Shown one piece after another: positions 35,521 to 41,865 of a stretch of DNA of 64,000 bases. Source of the stretch: Mucilaginibacter jinjuensis (GTDB lineage Bacteria; Bacteroidota; Bacteroidia; Sphingobacteriales; Sphingobacteriaceae). The DNA lies in assembly GCF_028596025.1 (NCBI RefSeq), contig NZ_CP117167.1:4030001-4094000 (forward strand), given 5' to 3'. The first letter of the stretch is position 1; each line of letters starts with the position of its first letter. Made by a program: the position numbers and the translations under genes. The notes beneath the pieces were generated by a model, which did not search any database, was not told where the DNA came from, and saw nothing but the letters and a program-made list of their open reading frames with translations.

Positions 35521-35530
35521 GGCGGAGATA

Positions 35531-35568
35531 AGAAAAGGGCATTATGTTGAATCATAATACCCTTTTCT
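35531..35568. terminator. Bidirectional terminator between LLM oxidoreductase 1 and short peptide gene
   Basis: AGAAAAGGGCATTATG pairs with CATAATACCCTTTTCT with a single mismatch around a short loop. It follows the plus-strand LLM gene and lies 48 bases beyond the minus-strand peptide gene. Confidence 0.75.
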
Positions 35569-35615
35569 TCTTAGGATTTCTATTACTCTCGTTAATAATG
35601 CTTAGGAGGAGTTTA

Positions 35616-35765
35616 TTAACTATGATACGTATTCTTTACAACGTGACCGGTAACAGTAAATGTATTTGTGCCCTCAAAATTACCCGGAAAAAAACCACCT
35701 TTAACACTAATAATTTCTACTTCCGGCTTCAGCCATTTCTTTTTTACAGGCTTTTCAATATTCAT
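35616..35765 (-). CDS. 49-residue peptide, RiPP-precursor-like (unannotated short ORF)
   Basis: The minus strand encodes a 49-residue peptide from ATG 35765 to TAA at 35616. It reads MNIEKPVKKKWLKPEVEIIS, then VKGG, followed by a Gly/Thr/Asn-rich tail FFPGNFEGTNTFTVTG ending HVVKNTYHS. The KKKWxKPEVEIIS leader with a Gly-Gly stretch resembles small precursor-like peptides I recall from Sphingobacteriaceae, some of which belong to lasso-type RiPP loci. No cyclase, protease or transporter gene lies beside it. A terminator follows at 35531-35568. Treat as a candidate; translation is not proven. Confidence 0.5.
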   Translation of the reverse strand: MNIEKPVKKKWLKPEVEIISVKGGFFPGNFEGTNTFTVTGHVVKNTYHS

Positions 35766-35889
35766 TTGCTTCAAGGGATGAGATTTGATTTTATATCTGA
35801 AAGCATGGGCTAATATAGATGCAATATATTAAACGGTTACTAATACTGCAACACGCTGTTATCAAACCACATGTAACATTTTTTTCAAA

Positions 35890-36187
35890 ATTCTGTCAAT
35901 CAGGAAACCACGGAAAGCGGGATAATGGGCCAGGTATTTTGGGGATTATGGCTATTCCCTCTCGGCTATCTCGTATTCAAATCTTTTTTTTGCCAAAGGC
36001 TTTAGGAATATTGCTAATGATTGGCTGTTTTGGTTACCTGGCAAACTTCGCCGGAAGTTTTTTCTTCTCACATTACAACGAAACCCATATTGAAAATTAC
36101 ATCACCTTACCGGCCAGCTTAGGCGAACTTTGCATTTGCTTATGGCTGCTAATTAAAGGGGTAAAGGATGAACCGGTGTCTACCTAA
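35890..36187 (+). pseudogene. DUF4386-family membrane protein, frameshifted C-terminal remnant
   Basis: The frame containing GQVFWGLWLFPLGYLVFKS (from about 35928) is a strong match to DUF4386 proteins and is followed, one frame off, by FLPKALGILLMIGCFGYLA and YITLPASLGELCICLWLLIKGVK, which continue the same family. The frames meet at an eight-T run (35984-35991); nine T's would join them. Upstream, the matching frame meets a TAA at about 35876-35878 and no N-terminal half is recognisable. I read this as a decayed gene; a sequencing error at the T run would repair only the shift, not the missing N-terminus. Confidence 0.7.
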
Positions 36188-36367
36188 AAGTACGAAAAGT
36201 GGAACATGGGTATCAATCAAAAAACAGACATAGTTAATTGATTAACAAATAATTATATCTATTTTTTGTCGAATTTTATGACATTTAAGTCTGTAACATG
36301 GAACAGGTGGAAGATGTGGAACGGTCCACTTTGTTACAACACTAAAATACCCCCTGATCTAACGGCA

Positions 36368-36479
36368 CATCATGCTGTCCCGACTATCGTTGGGATCAGC
36401 ACCCCACAGGACAGGTATGCCGCATACTTAGCATGTGGGTTCCCGAAACAATCCCGATAGTTATCGGGACGGGATAACG
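36368..36479. repeat. Composite repeat, CATGCTG...GGGATAACGG family, copy 3
   Basis: This copy has TCCCGA...TCGTTGGGA hairpin modules inserted in the left arm and TCCCGATAGTTATCGGGA in the right arm. The central part GTATGCCGCATACTTAGCATGTG matches the middle of copy 1 (TACTTAGCATGTG). No gene is seen in 36188-36526. Confidence 0.65.
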
Positions 36480-36526
36480 GCTGGAGGCTATCAGTCCTTT
36501 GTCTTTTGTCCTTTCTCCAACAATCC

Positions 36527-37531
36527 TTACTTCAATATCTCCGCAAACAACTCATAAGAATGCAGCCTTGCCGCATGATTGAAGATATGCGAAGTTGCCA
36601 TTACCTCATCAACCCCTGTCTGATCTAAAAATGATTGCAAATCAGCCTTAATAGTTTCCGGGCTGCCGAAGAAAGAGTAAGCCAGCATTTGCTCGGCTGC
36701 TTCCTGTTCAAAGTAGTTCCAAACGCCGTCCATGGTATCAATCGGTGGTGGTAAAAGCTGGCGTTTGCCGGTTACTACACCAATAAAAAATTGCTGCACA
36801 GATGTGGCTAAACGGATAGCTTCCTTATCGGTGTCTGCCGCAACCACGTTTACGCATGCAAGCACATAAGGTTCTTTCAGGTATTCTGATGGTACAAAGT
36901 TATCGCGGTACAGCTTAATTGCCGTCATAAAATGAGCCGGTGCAAAGTGACTGGCAAAGGCATAAGGTAAACCCATTGCAGCGGCCAAACGTGCACTATC
37001 AGGACTTGAGCCTAAGATCCAGATCGGGATATCCAAACCCTCCCCTGGGATAGCACGGACCTTGCTATTTACATTATCAGCAGAAAAGAAATTCTGCAGT
37101 TTCTCTACATCCCTCGGGAAATTATGTGCAGCATTAAAGTTTTCGCCACGGATGGCCATAGCGGTTATCTGATCTGTACCCGGCGCTCGGCCCAAACCCA
37201 GATCAATACGGCCAGGATACAATGAAGCCAGTGTACCAAACTGCTCGGCCACCACCAAAGGCGAATGGTTAGGCAACATAATACCACCCGAACCTACCCT
37301 GATGGTCTTGGTGCCCTGGGCTATGTAGCCTATTAATACCGACGTGGCACTACTAGCCACATTAAACATATTATGGTGCTCGGCAAACCAATAACGGTTG
37401 TATCCCCATTGCTCGGCGTGCTGTGCTAAATCTAAACTGTGTTTAAAACTATCTGCTGGTGTTTGCCCTTGTACTACGGTAGCCAAGTCGAGCACCGAAT
37501 ATTTAAGGTCTTTTAGTTGTTTCGTAGCCAT
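36527..37531 (-). CDS. LLM-class flavin-dependent oxidoreductase 2 (MsnO8-type)
   Basis: This 334-residue luciferase-like protein has the subgroup signature LKYSVLDLATVVQGQT at the N-terminus, WGYNRYWFAEHHNM, VGSGGIMLPNHSPLVVAEQFGTLASLYPGRIDLGLGRAPGTD and VVTGKRQLLPPP. The MsnO8/YhbW-like subgroup fits these blocks. It is cytosolic, FMN-dependent by family, with unknown substrate. It is monocistronic, minus strand. The start at 37531 fits the family N-terminus. Confidence 0.92.
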   Translation of the reverse strand: MATKQLKDLKYSVLDLATVVQGQTPADSFKHSLDLAQHAEQWGYNRYWFAEHHNMFNVASSATSVLIGYIAQGTKTIRVGSGGIMLPNHSPLVVAEQFGTLASLYPGRIDLGLGRAPGTDQITAMAIRGENFNAAHNFPRDVEKLQNFFSADNVNSKVRAIPGEGLDIPIWILGSSPDSARLAAAMGLPYAFASHFAPAHFMTAIKLYRDNFVPSEYLKEPYVLACVNVVAADTDKEAIRLATSVQQFFIGVVTGKRQLLPPPIDTMDGVWNYFEQEAAEQMLAYSFFGSPETIKADLQSFLDQTGVDEVMATSHIFNHAARLHSYELFAEILK

Positions 37532-37705
37532 TTGTATATTGTTACCACACTATTTGGTCTGTGATAACAATCAAAAGTAAAGTTTAGCTGTTGTATGGTT
37601 TGTCAATATCTCACAAATGACTTTGGGTTCACAATCGCAGCTGTTTGTCGCAATCAACCCTTTACAATGTCGGCTTTGCCCCCGGCTTATATCCGTTTGC
37701 AATAG

Positions 37706-37713
37706 TAAGTTTG
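37706..37713 (+). promoter_or_regulatory. Putative TAnnTTTG promoter box before VOC gene
   Basis: TAAGTTTG is 24 bases upstream of the ATG at 37737. No properly spaced -33 TTTG was seen. Confidence 0.4.
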
Positions 37714-37736
37714 TATAAACCAGTTAATCAAATATT

Positions 37737-38195
37737 ATGCAACCAACAAATAAGATCACGCCATTTTTTTGGTTTAACGACACGCTTGATGAAGCGCTTG
37801 AGTTTTATGCTTCGGTATTTAAAAACTTCGAGATTAAAAGCAGGGACACCAATAATGGCAAAACATTTATTGCCATCATAGTAATTGAAGGCCAGGAACT
37901 GATGACCCTGAACTGGGGTTCTGAATTTCAGTTCAACCCAGCAGTATCGTTATTCATCAAATGTAAAACCCAGGAAGAAGTAGATTATTACTGGGACAGC
38001 CTGTTAGCCAATGGTGGCCGCGAATCGCAATGTGGATGGCTGCAGGACAAATTCGGCCTCTCATGGCAGGTTGTGCCCGAGATTTTAGGCGAGCTAATGG
38101 GCAACCCCGACCGCGAAAAAGCCAACAGGGTTATGCAAGCCATGATGAAGATGGTGAAACTTGATGTTGCCGCCTTGAAAAAGGCCGCCGAATAA
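37737..38195 (+). CDS. VOC superfamily protein, PhnB-like
   Basis: This 152-residue vicinal-oxygen-chelate family protein (two beta-alpha-beta-beta-beta modules) has ITPFFWFNDTLDEALEFYASVF, EGQELMTLNWGSEFQFNPAVSLFIKC and GGRESQCGWLQDKFGLSWQVVP, the PhnB/3-demethylubiquinone-methyltransferase-like subgroup pattern. Family members range from metal-dependent to non-enzymatic; no specific function is claimed. It is a single gene ending at a hairpin shared with the convergent peroxiredoxin-like gene. Confidence 0.88.
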   Translation: MQPTNKITPFFWFNDTLDEALEFYASVFKNFEIKSRDTNNGKTFIAIIVIEGQELMTLNWGSEFQFNPAVSLFIKCKTQEEVDYYWDSLLANGGRESQCGWLQDKFGLSWQVVPEILGELMGNPDREKANRVMQAMMKMVKLDVAALKKAAE

Positions 38196-38200
38196 TATAA

Positions 38201-38230
38201 TAAAGGGGCGGTTCACAACGCCGCCCCTAA
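38201..38230. terminator. Bidirectional terminator between VOC and peroxiredoxin-like genes
   Basis: AGGGGCGG pairs with CCGCCCCT around a nine-base loop, with AT-rich flanks. It lies between convergent genes. Confidence 0.75.
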
Positions 38231-38244
38231 GCTAACACCTCTTA

Positions 38245-38823
38245 TTATAACTCGCTAAGTATGGTTGCTACCGACGGCCGTTTGCGGTAATCTTTATCAA
38301 ACTGTACATACTTAATTTTGCCCGACTTATCGATAATATAAGTTGCCGGCACAGGCAGCACGTGGTCTGTGTTGCCATTGTTTTTATCTAAGTCTACACC
38401 GTAAGTCTTGTACTTGGCCACCATCGCTGGGTCCATCACATAGTTTACATCATAAGCCTTCATAATACTATAATCTTTATCCTGCACCATCGAGAACGAG
38501 GCGTGCGTTTTTTCGATGGTTTTATTGATGTTCTCACCGGTTTCCGGCGTTACGCCTACTACGTAAGCTCCTTTGCCTGTCAGCATTTGTAAGCTATCCT
38601 GTAATTGCTGGATGTGTTTGCTACAGTAAGGGCACCACTGGCCACGGTAAAAGAATAACACTACAGATTGGTGTGTTTTCAACAATGCTTTCAGGTCTAC
38701 TATTTTACCATTATTATCTTTCGCAGTAAATTCAGGCGCTTTATCTCCGGCTTTAAGGCCGCTTTGTGCCATTACACTGAGTTGCAGTATCAGGCCAAGT
38801 ATTATGAGTATTAATTTCTTCAT
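38245..38823 (-). CDS. Secreted peroxiredoxin-like (AhpC/TSA) thioredoxin-fold protein
   Basis: This 192-residue protein has a signal peptide (1-19, cleavage near VMA-QSG) and an AhpC/TSA/redoxin domain. GDKAPEFTAKDNNGKIVDL is typical, and FYRGQWCPYCSKHIQQLQ holds the CPYC active-site pair at the thioredoxin position. It would reduce peroxides or disulphides in the periplasm. It lies just downstream of the Met-rich pentapeptide gene (minus strand) and a terminator at 38835-38868 separates them. Neither the ECF motif nor another clear promoter is present in the short gap, so expression may depend on read-through. Confidence 0.87.
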   Translation of the reverse strand: MKKLILIILGLILQLSVMAQSGLKAGDKAPEFTAKDNNGKIVDLKALLKTHQSVVLFFYRGQWCPYCSKHIQQLQDSLQMLTGKGAYVVGVTPETGENINKTIEKTHASFSMVQDKDYSIMKAYDVNYVMDPAMVAKYKTYGVDLDKNNGNTDHVLPVPATYIIDKSGKIKYVQFDKDYRKRPSVATILSEL

Positions 38824-38834
38824 ATTGATTTTGA

Positions 38835-38868
38835 TTTAAAAAAGAAGAGGGGAATATCCCCCTCTTCT
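38835..38868 (-). terminator. Rho-independent terminator of the Met-rich peptide gene
   Basis: On the minus strand AGAAGAGGGG and CCCCTCTTCT form a 10-bp stem with a short loop, followed by a T6 tract. It gives the Met-rich gene its own end. Confidence 0.85.
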
Positions 38869-38892
38869 AAACCCAAATAATTAAAGCAAAAC

Positions 38893-39180
38893 TTACATTT
38901 TGCCTTTAGTAGTATCCTTTTTCATTTTGCTTTTAGACATCTTGTCTTTCGACATTTTGTCTGAAGACATTTTGCTGCCAGACATTTTATCTGAGGACAT
39001 TCTGCCTTTTGACATCTTATCCGAAGACATCTTTCCACCAGACATTTTATCTGATTTCTTGGCCATTTTAGAAGTATCGGCTTTTAAAGTAATGTTTGCA
39101 GCTTTAACCTGGGTGGTAACAGCGAAACAAGCGATGATAGCAGCGGCAACGATGCCCGATTTAAAATTGTTAGTTTTCAT
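38893..39180 (-). CDS. Secreted Met/Lys-rich pentapeptide (MxKDx-type) repeat protein
   Basis: This 95-residue product has a signal peptide (about 1-27, VKA-ANI) and a low-complexity mature part with a strict five-residue period (for example DKMSGGKMSSDKMSK). Met recurs every fifth residue in at least eight consecutive units; eleven Met occur after the signal. It belongs to the MxKDx pentapeptide repeat type. Related methionine-rich periplasmic peptides (MrpX of Azospira) are known to absorb hypochlorous acid by Met oxidation. Here it is preceded by an ECF-type promoter (39213-39242) shared with the sigma gene and followed by its own terminator. The role as an oxidant sink is an inference from composition and context. 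Confidence 0.85.
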   Translation of the reverse strand: MKTNNFKSGIVAAAIIACFAVTTQVKAANITLKADTSKMAKKSDKMSGGKMSSDKMSKGRMSSDKMSGSKMSSDKMSKDKMSKSKMKKDTTKGKM

Positions 39181-39212
39181 TTGTGTGGTTATTTTAACGT
39201 TTGTGTTTCCCG

Positions 39213-39242
39213 CTTAGTCGCAGGTGATAACCATACCTTACA
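39213..39242 (-). promoter_or_regulatory. ECF promoter before the Met-rich peptide gene
   Basis: On the minus strand GTAAGG (39241-39236), 15-base spacer, CGACTAAG (39220-39213). The same elements at the same spacing precede the sigma gene and the DUF1223 operon. The start codon at 39180 lies about 33 bases past the -10 element. Confidence 0.88.
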
Positions 39243-39249
39243 ATCTTTT

Positions 39250-39525
39250 TTACTTTTTATTCAGTTCTTCTTCAATACGGTTCTGCAATTCGTCCTTAAA
39301 CTCTTTATCAAGTGTAATTTCACGGTTTTGTGTCGAATGTAAAAGATCGTGCACCATTTTATTGATCACTATACTTTGCTGCTGAAACGTACGGCATACC
39401 GAGCAGCCCGCCAAATGGATTTTCAGTTCCAGTTTTTCGCGCAGGGTTAAACTATCGATCTGTTTTTTCTCAATCAAAAAGGTTGCTTTACGGCAATTAT
39501 AGGCTATCTTTTTAAGCTCACTCAT
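39250..39525 (-). CDS. ZAS-type anti-sigma factor
   Basis: This 91-residue cytosolic protein has the zinc-binding anti-sigma signature H37-x3-C41-x2-C44 in IHLAGCSVC, plus Cys11 as a possible fourth ligand. It lacks membrane helices. It is downstream of the ECF sigma gene by 14 bases and would be co-transcribed. ZAS proteins bind and inhibit ECF sigma factors and some (RsrA-like) release them when cysteines are oxidised; that is the likely sensing principle here but is not shown by the sequence. Confidence 0.85.
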   Translation of the reverse strand: MSELKKIAYNCRKATFLIEKKQIDSLTLREKLELKIHLAGCSVCRTFQQQSIVINKMVHDLLHSTQNREITLDKEFKDELQNRIEEELNKK

Positions 39526-39539
39526 CTCTCAATATGCTT

Positions 39540-40145
39540 TTAAATCCAGTTTTTCTGCAGGCACGACCTCAGGTTTAATTTTGTACGATGGATAATTACC
39601 CAGAAATTTGAATCGCTCACCTTCAATTCGCTGCAAATAGTGGAAGTACTTTCCTCATCTATATGTTTCATGGTGAACACCGACAGCCATAGCGCAGGCA
39701 ATTTCTGCATGCACTTTTGCAGTATGTTGTTAAATTCCTTGGTCATCAGCGGATCGTATGTTTCTATCCCAAATGGCATGGGCCAGTGCGTGGGGTTCCA
39801 ATGACCATCTGTGGGGTCAAAAAAATCTTCCTGATCGTGCTCCGCTTCGGTAATATCTGTCCGTTTGGCAAAAGCCGATGATTTTTTACGGTACACATCA
39901 ATCACCTTATTTTTTAGAATAGCAGTGAGCCAGGTACGTTCAGAACTACGGCCTTCAAACTGTTTTACCTTTTCCAGCGCAGCCAAAAAGGTTTCCTGCA
40001 CCAGATCGCGGGCTTGCTCTTCATCGTTAATGCGGGTGAGGGCATAGCTGTAAAGGTAATCGGCATGCGCGGCTACCCATTTATGCGGATCGATATTTGG
40101 CTGCGCATCTGATAAATTTGATACTGCTTGGTTACTTGCCGGCAT
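39540..40145 (-). CDS. ECF-type RNA polymerase sigma factor
   Basis: This 201-residue group IV sigma factor has the region 2 core YLYSYALTRINDEEQARDLVQETFLAALEKVKQFEG (described by its ends, residues ~31-65), SERTWLTAILKNKVIDVYRK and region 4 MQKLPALWLSVFTMKHIDEESTS with a helix-turn-helix SDSNFWVIIHRTK. It precedes an anti-sigma gene and is preceded by its own ECF-type promoter (40224-40252), so it is probably autoregulated. A matching promoter pair lies at the Met-rich gene and at the divergent operon. Confidence 0.92.
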   Translation of the reverse strand: MPASNQAVSNLSDAQPNIDPHKWVAAHADYLYSYALTRINDEEQARDLVQETFLAALEKVKQFEGRSSERTWLTAILKNKVIDVYRKKSSAFAKRTDITEAEHDQEDFFDPTDGHWNPTHWPMPFGIETYDPLMTKEFNNILQKCMQKLPALWLSVFTMKHIDEESTSTICSELKVSDSNFWVIIHRTKLNLRSCLQKNWI

Positions 40146-40223
40146 AAAATAACGTATGTTTAAATGAAGGTAATGCTTTACCGGTTGATATGTACATAGG
40201 GGTATTATTATTCATTATATATA

Positions 40224-40252
40224 CTTAGTCGTAGAGGCTTTGGTTTCCTTAC
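40224..40252 (-). promoter_or_regulatory. ECF promoter before the sigma gene
   Basis: On the minus strand GTAAGG (40252-40247), 15-base spacer, CGACTAAG (40231-40224), followed by a ~78-base leader to the ATG at 40145. It is preceded by an A-rich tract and faces the divergent copy. Confidence 0.88.
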
Positions 40253-40272
40253 AATCTTTTTTCATTTTTTTT

Positions 40273-40301
40273 GTAAGGATTTTCTTTTCTCTCCGACTAA
40301 G
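40273..40301 (+). promoter_or_regulatory. ECF promoter before the DUF1223/cytochrome b/MsrP-like operon
   Basis: GTAAGG (40273-40278), 15-base spacer, CGACTAAG (40294-40301). The ATG at 40328 is 27 bases further. It is back-to-back with the sigma promoter, the two -35 boxes being 20 bases apart across a T/A tract. Confidence 0.88.
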
Positions 40302-40327
40302 CCATCAAGAATCAAATTCGACACGTC

Positions 40328-41119
40328 ATGAAAATATTGAAAATAGCCATTCTCGTAGTATTCCTGGTATCAGCAGGGATGATCAGCAAAGCAATTACCG
40401 GCCATATACATAAAGTACACAGCAACCTCGGCGACAAAGGTTTTGCCGTAGTAGAATTATTTACCTCTGAAGGTTGCTCGAGCTGCCCGCCTGCCGATGA
40501 ACTGGTATCGCGCATCCAGAAAGAAAGCGCAGGTCAACCCATTTATATTCTCGCTTATCATGTTGATTACTGGAACCGTTTGGGCTGGAAAGATGTATTC
40601 AGCAATGCCGAGTATTCGAAGCGGCAGGGGCAATATTCCGAATGGTTAAAATCGGGTTCGGTATACACCCCGCAGATTGTGGTGAATGGCAAAAAAGAAT
40701 TTATAGGTTCGGAAGAGAACACTTTGCGTAACGCCATTAAAAACAGTCTGCAAAATTCGTCACCAAATACTTTAAACTTTAGCAATATTAAATTGGCTAA
40801 CAACAACGTTGCGCTTCAATACCACACCCAGGCTACATCTAATAATACTTCGCTGGTTTTAGCTTTAGTTGAAAAAGCCGCCCGAAGCCAGGTTAAAAGT
40901 GGAGAAAATAGCGGCCGAACGTTATCGCACGTACAAATTGTTCGCGGGTTGCAAAACATCAACATAAATGGTAAGGCAGATGGCAATAGCAGTATTATTA
41001 TTCCGCAAGGTTTAAATACAAAAGATCTGGAGTTGATAGGTTTCCTGCAAAATGAGTCAAACGGCGAAATTCTGGCTGCCAGCCGGACTGAATTAAATGC
41101 CATCAATCAATTGCCATAA
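40328..41119 (+). CDS. DUF1223 family thioredoxin-like secreted protein
   Basis: This 263-residue protein has an N-terminal signal or anchor helix (1-22) and a thioredoxin-like DUF1223 domain with VVELFTSEGCSSCPPAD (Cys50 and Cys53, CxxC), ILAYHVDYWNRLGWKDVFSNAEYSKRQ and VYTPQIVVNGKKEFIG. Members are found with oxidative stress genes. It is the first gene of a three-gene operon under the ECF promoter, two bases before the cytochrome b start. A redox carrier feeding or protecting the methionine sulfoxide repair system is an inference. Confidence 0.88.
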   Translation: MKILKIAILVVFLVSAGMISKAITGHIHKVHSNLGDKGFAVVELFTSEGCSSCPPADELVSRIQKESAGQPIYILAYHVDYWNRLGWKDVFSNAEYSKRQGQYSEWLKSGSVYTPQIVVNGKKEFIGSEENTLRNAIKNSLQNSSPNTLNFSNIKLANNNVALQYHTQATSNNTSLVLALVEKAARSQVKSGENSGRTLSHVQIVRGLQNININGKADGNSSIIIPQGLNTKDLELIGFLQNESNGEILAASRTELNAINQLP

Positions 41120-41121
41120 GC

Positions 41122-41865
41122 ATGAAAACCATCAAAATAATTAAGGAAAAACATCCGCTGGTAATGCGGTGGACGCATTGGATCAACTTCCCCATCCTCG
41201 GCATTATGATCTGGAGCGGGATGTTGATCTATTGGGCAAATGATGTTTACACCATCAGGTTGTTTGGGCATACCTTCTTCCGCTTTTTCCCTGATTGGTT
41301 TTACAATGCCTTGCACATCCCCCACCGCCTTTCAGAAGGGATGGCCTTTCACTTCCTGTTTATGTGGTTCTTTACGCTGAATGGTTTCTTTTATATTCTC
41401 TATACCATCATATCCGGCGAGTGGCGTGAGCTGGTGCCGCAACGTAAATCATTTAAAGAAGCTTGGCTGGTGATACTACACGATTTGCACATCCGCAAAA
41501 TGGCACCGCCACAAAACAAGTATAATGCAGCCCAGCGCATTGCTTATACTGCTATTATTGTAATGGGCTTGGGTTCTGTAATTACCGGACTGGCTATTTA
41601 TAAACCCGTGCAATTTTACTGGTTATGCTGGCTTTGCGGCGGTTATCATTTAGCCCGGATTATACATTTTGTTTTAACGCTTGGCTATGTATTTTTCTTT
41701 ATCGTCCACATTGTCCAGGTTATTTTGGCTGGATGGAACAACTTCCGCTCGGTAATTTCTGGCTTTGAGGTTGTAGAAGAGAAACCGAAAATCATTGTAG
41801 CCGGTAAAGCGCTCCCTCCAACAAAAATCATTCAACTCCAACCCCGCCATGAACCTAAAAAATAA
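41122..41865 (+). CDS. Cytochrome b561/b-type membrane subunit
   Basis: This 247-residue integral membrane protein has about four helices and heme-ligand-like His in MRWTHWINFP, HIPHRLSEGMAFHFLF, YHLARIIHF and FFIVHIVQVIL. It fits the cytochrome b/b6-type domain seen with molybdoenzyme partners. It would pass quinol electrons to the MsrP-like enzyme that follows, with a 17-base overlap. The pairing mirrors MsrPQ/YedYZ logic, but this heme protein belongs to another fold group than MsrQ as far as I can tell. Confidence 0.88.
   Translation: MKTIKIIKEKHPLVMRWTHWINFPILGIMIWSGMLIYWANDVYTIRLFGHTFFRFFPDWFYNALHIPHRLSEGMAFHFLFMWFFTLNGFFYILYTIISGEWRELVPQRKSFKEAWLVILHDLHIRKMAPPQNKYNAAQRIAYTAIIVMGLGSVITGLAIYKPVQFYWLCWLCGGYHLARIIHFVLTLGYVFFFIVHIVQVILAGWNNFRSVISGFEVVEEKPKIIVAGKALPPTKIIQLQPRHEPKK

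Noticed and set aside
35544..35813. 89-aa plus-strand ORF
   Set aside because: No recognisable sequence; the minus strand in the same place encodes a more convincing short peptide, and the start overlaps a terminator hairpin.
36266..36460. 64-aa ORF within the third composite repeat
   Set aside because: Generated by the repeat; no start signal.
38893..39180. CRISPR-like direct repeats
   Set aside because: The 15-30 base periodicity is coding repeat within a gene and not spacer-separated; no cas genes are present.
38900..39217. 105-aa plus-strand ORF opposite the Met-rich gene
   Set aside because: Its Ile/Leu/Asp repeats simply mirror the minus-strand pentapeptide repeat, which has a signal peptide, promoter and terminator.
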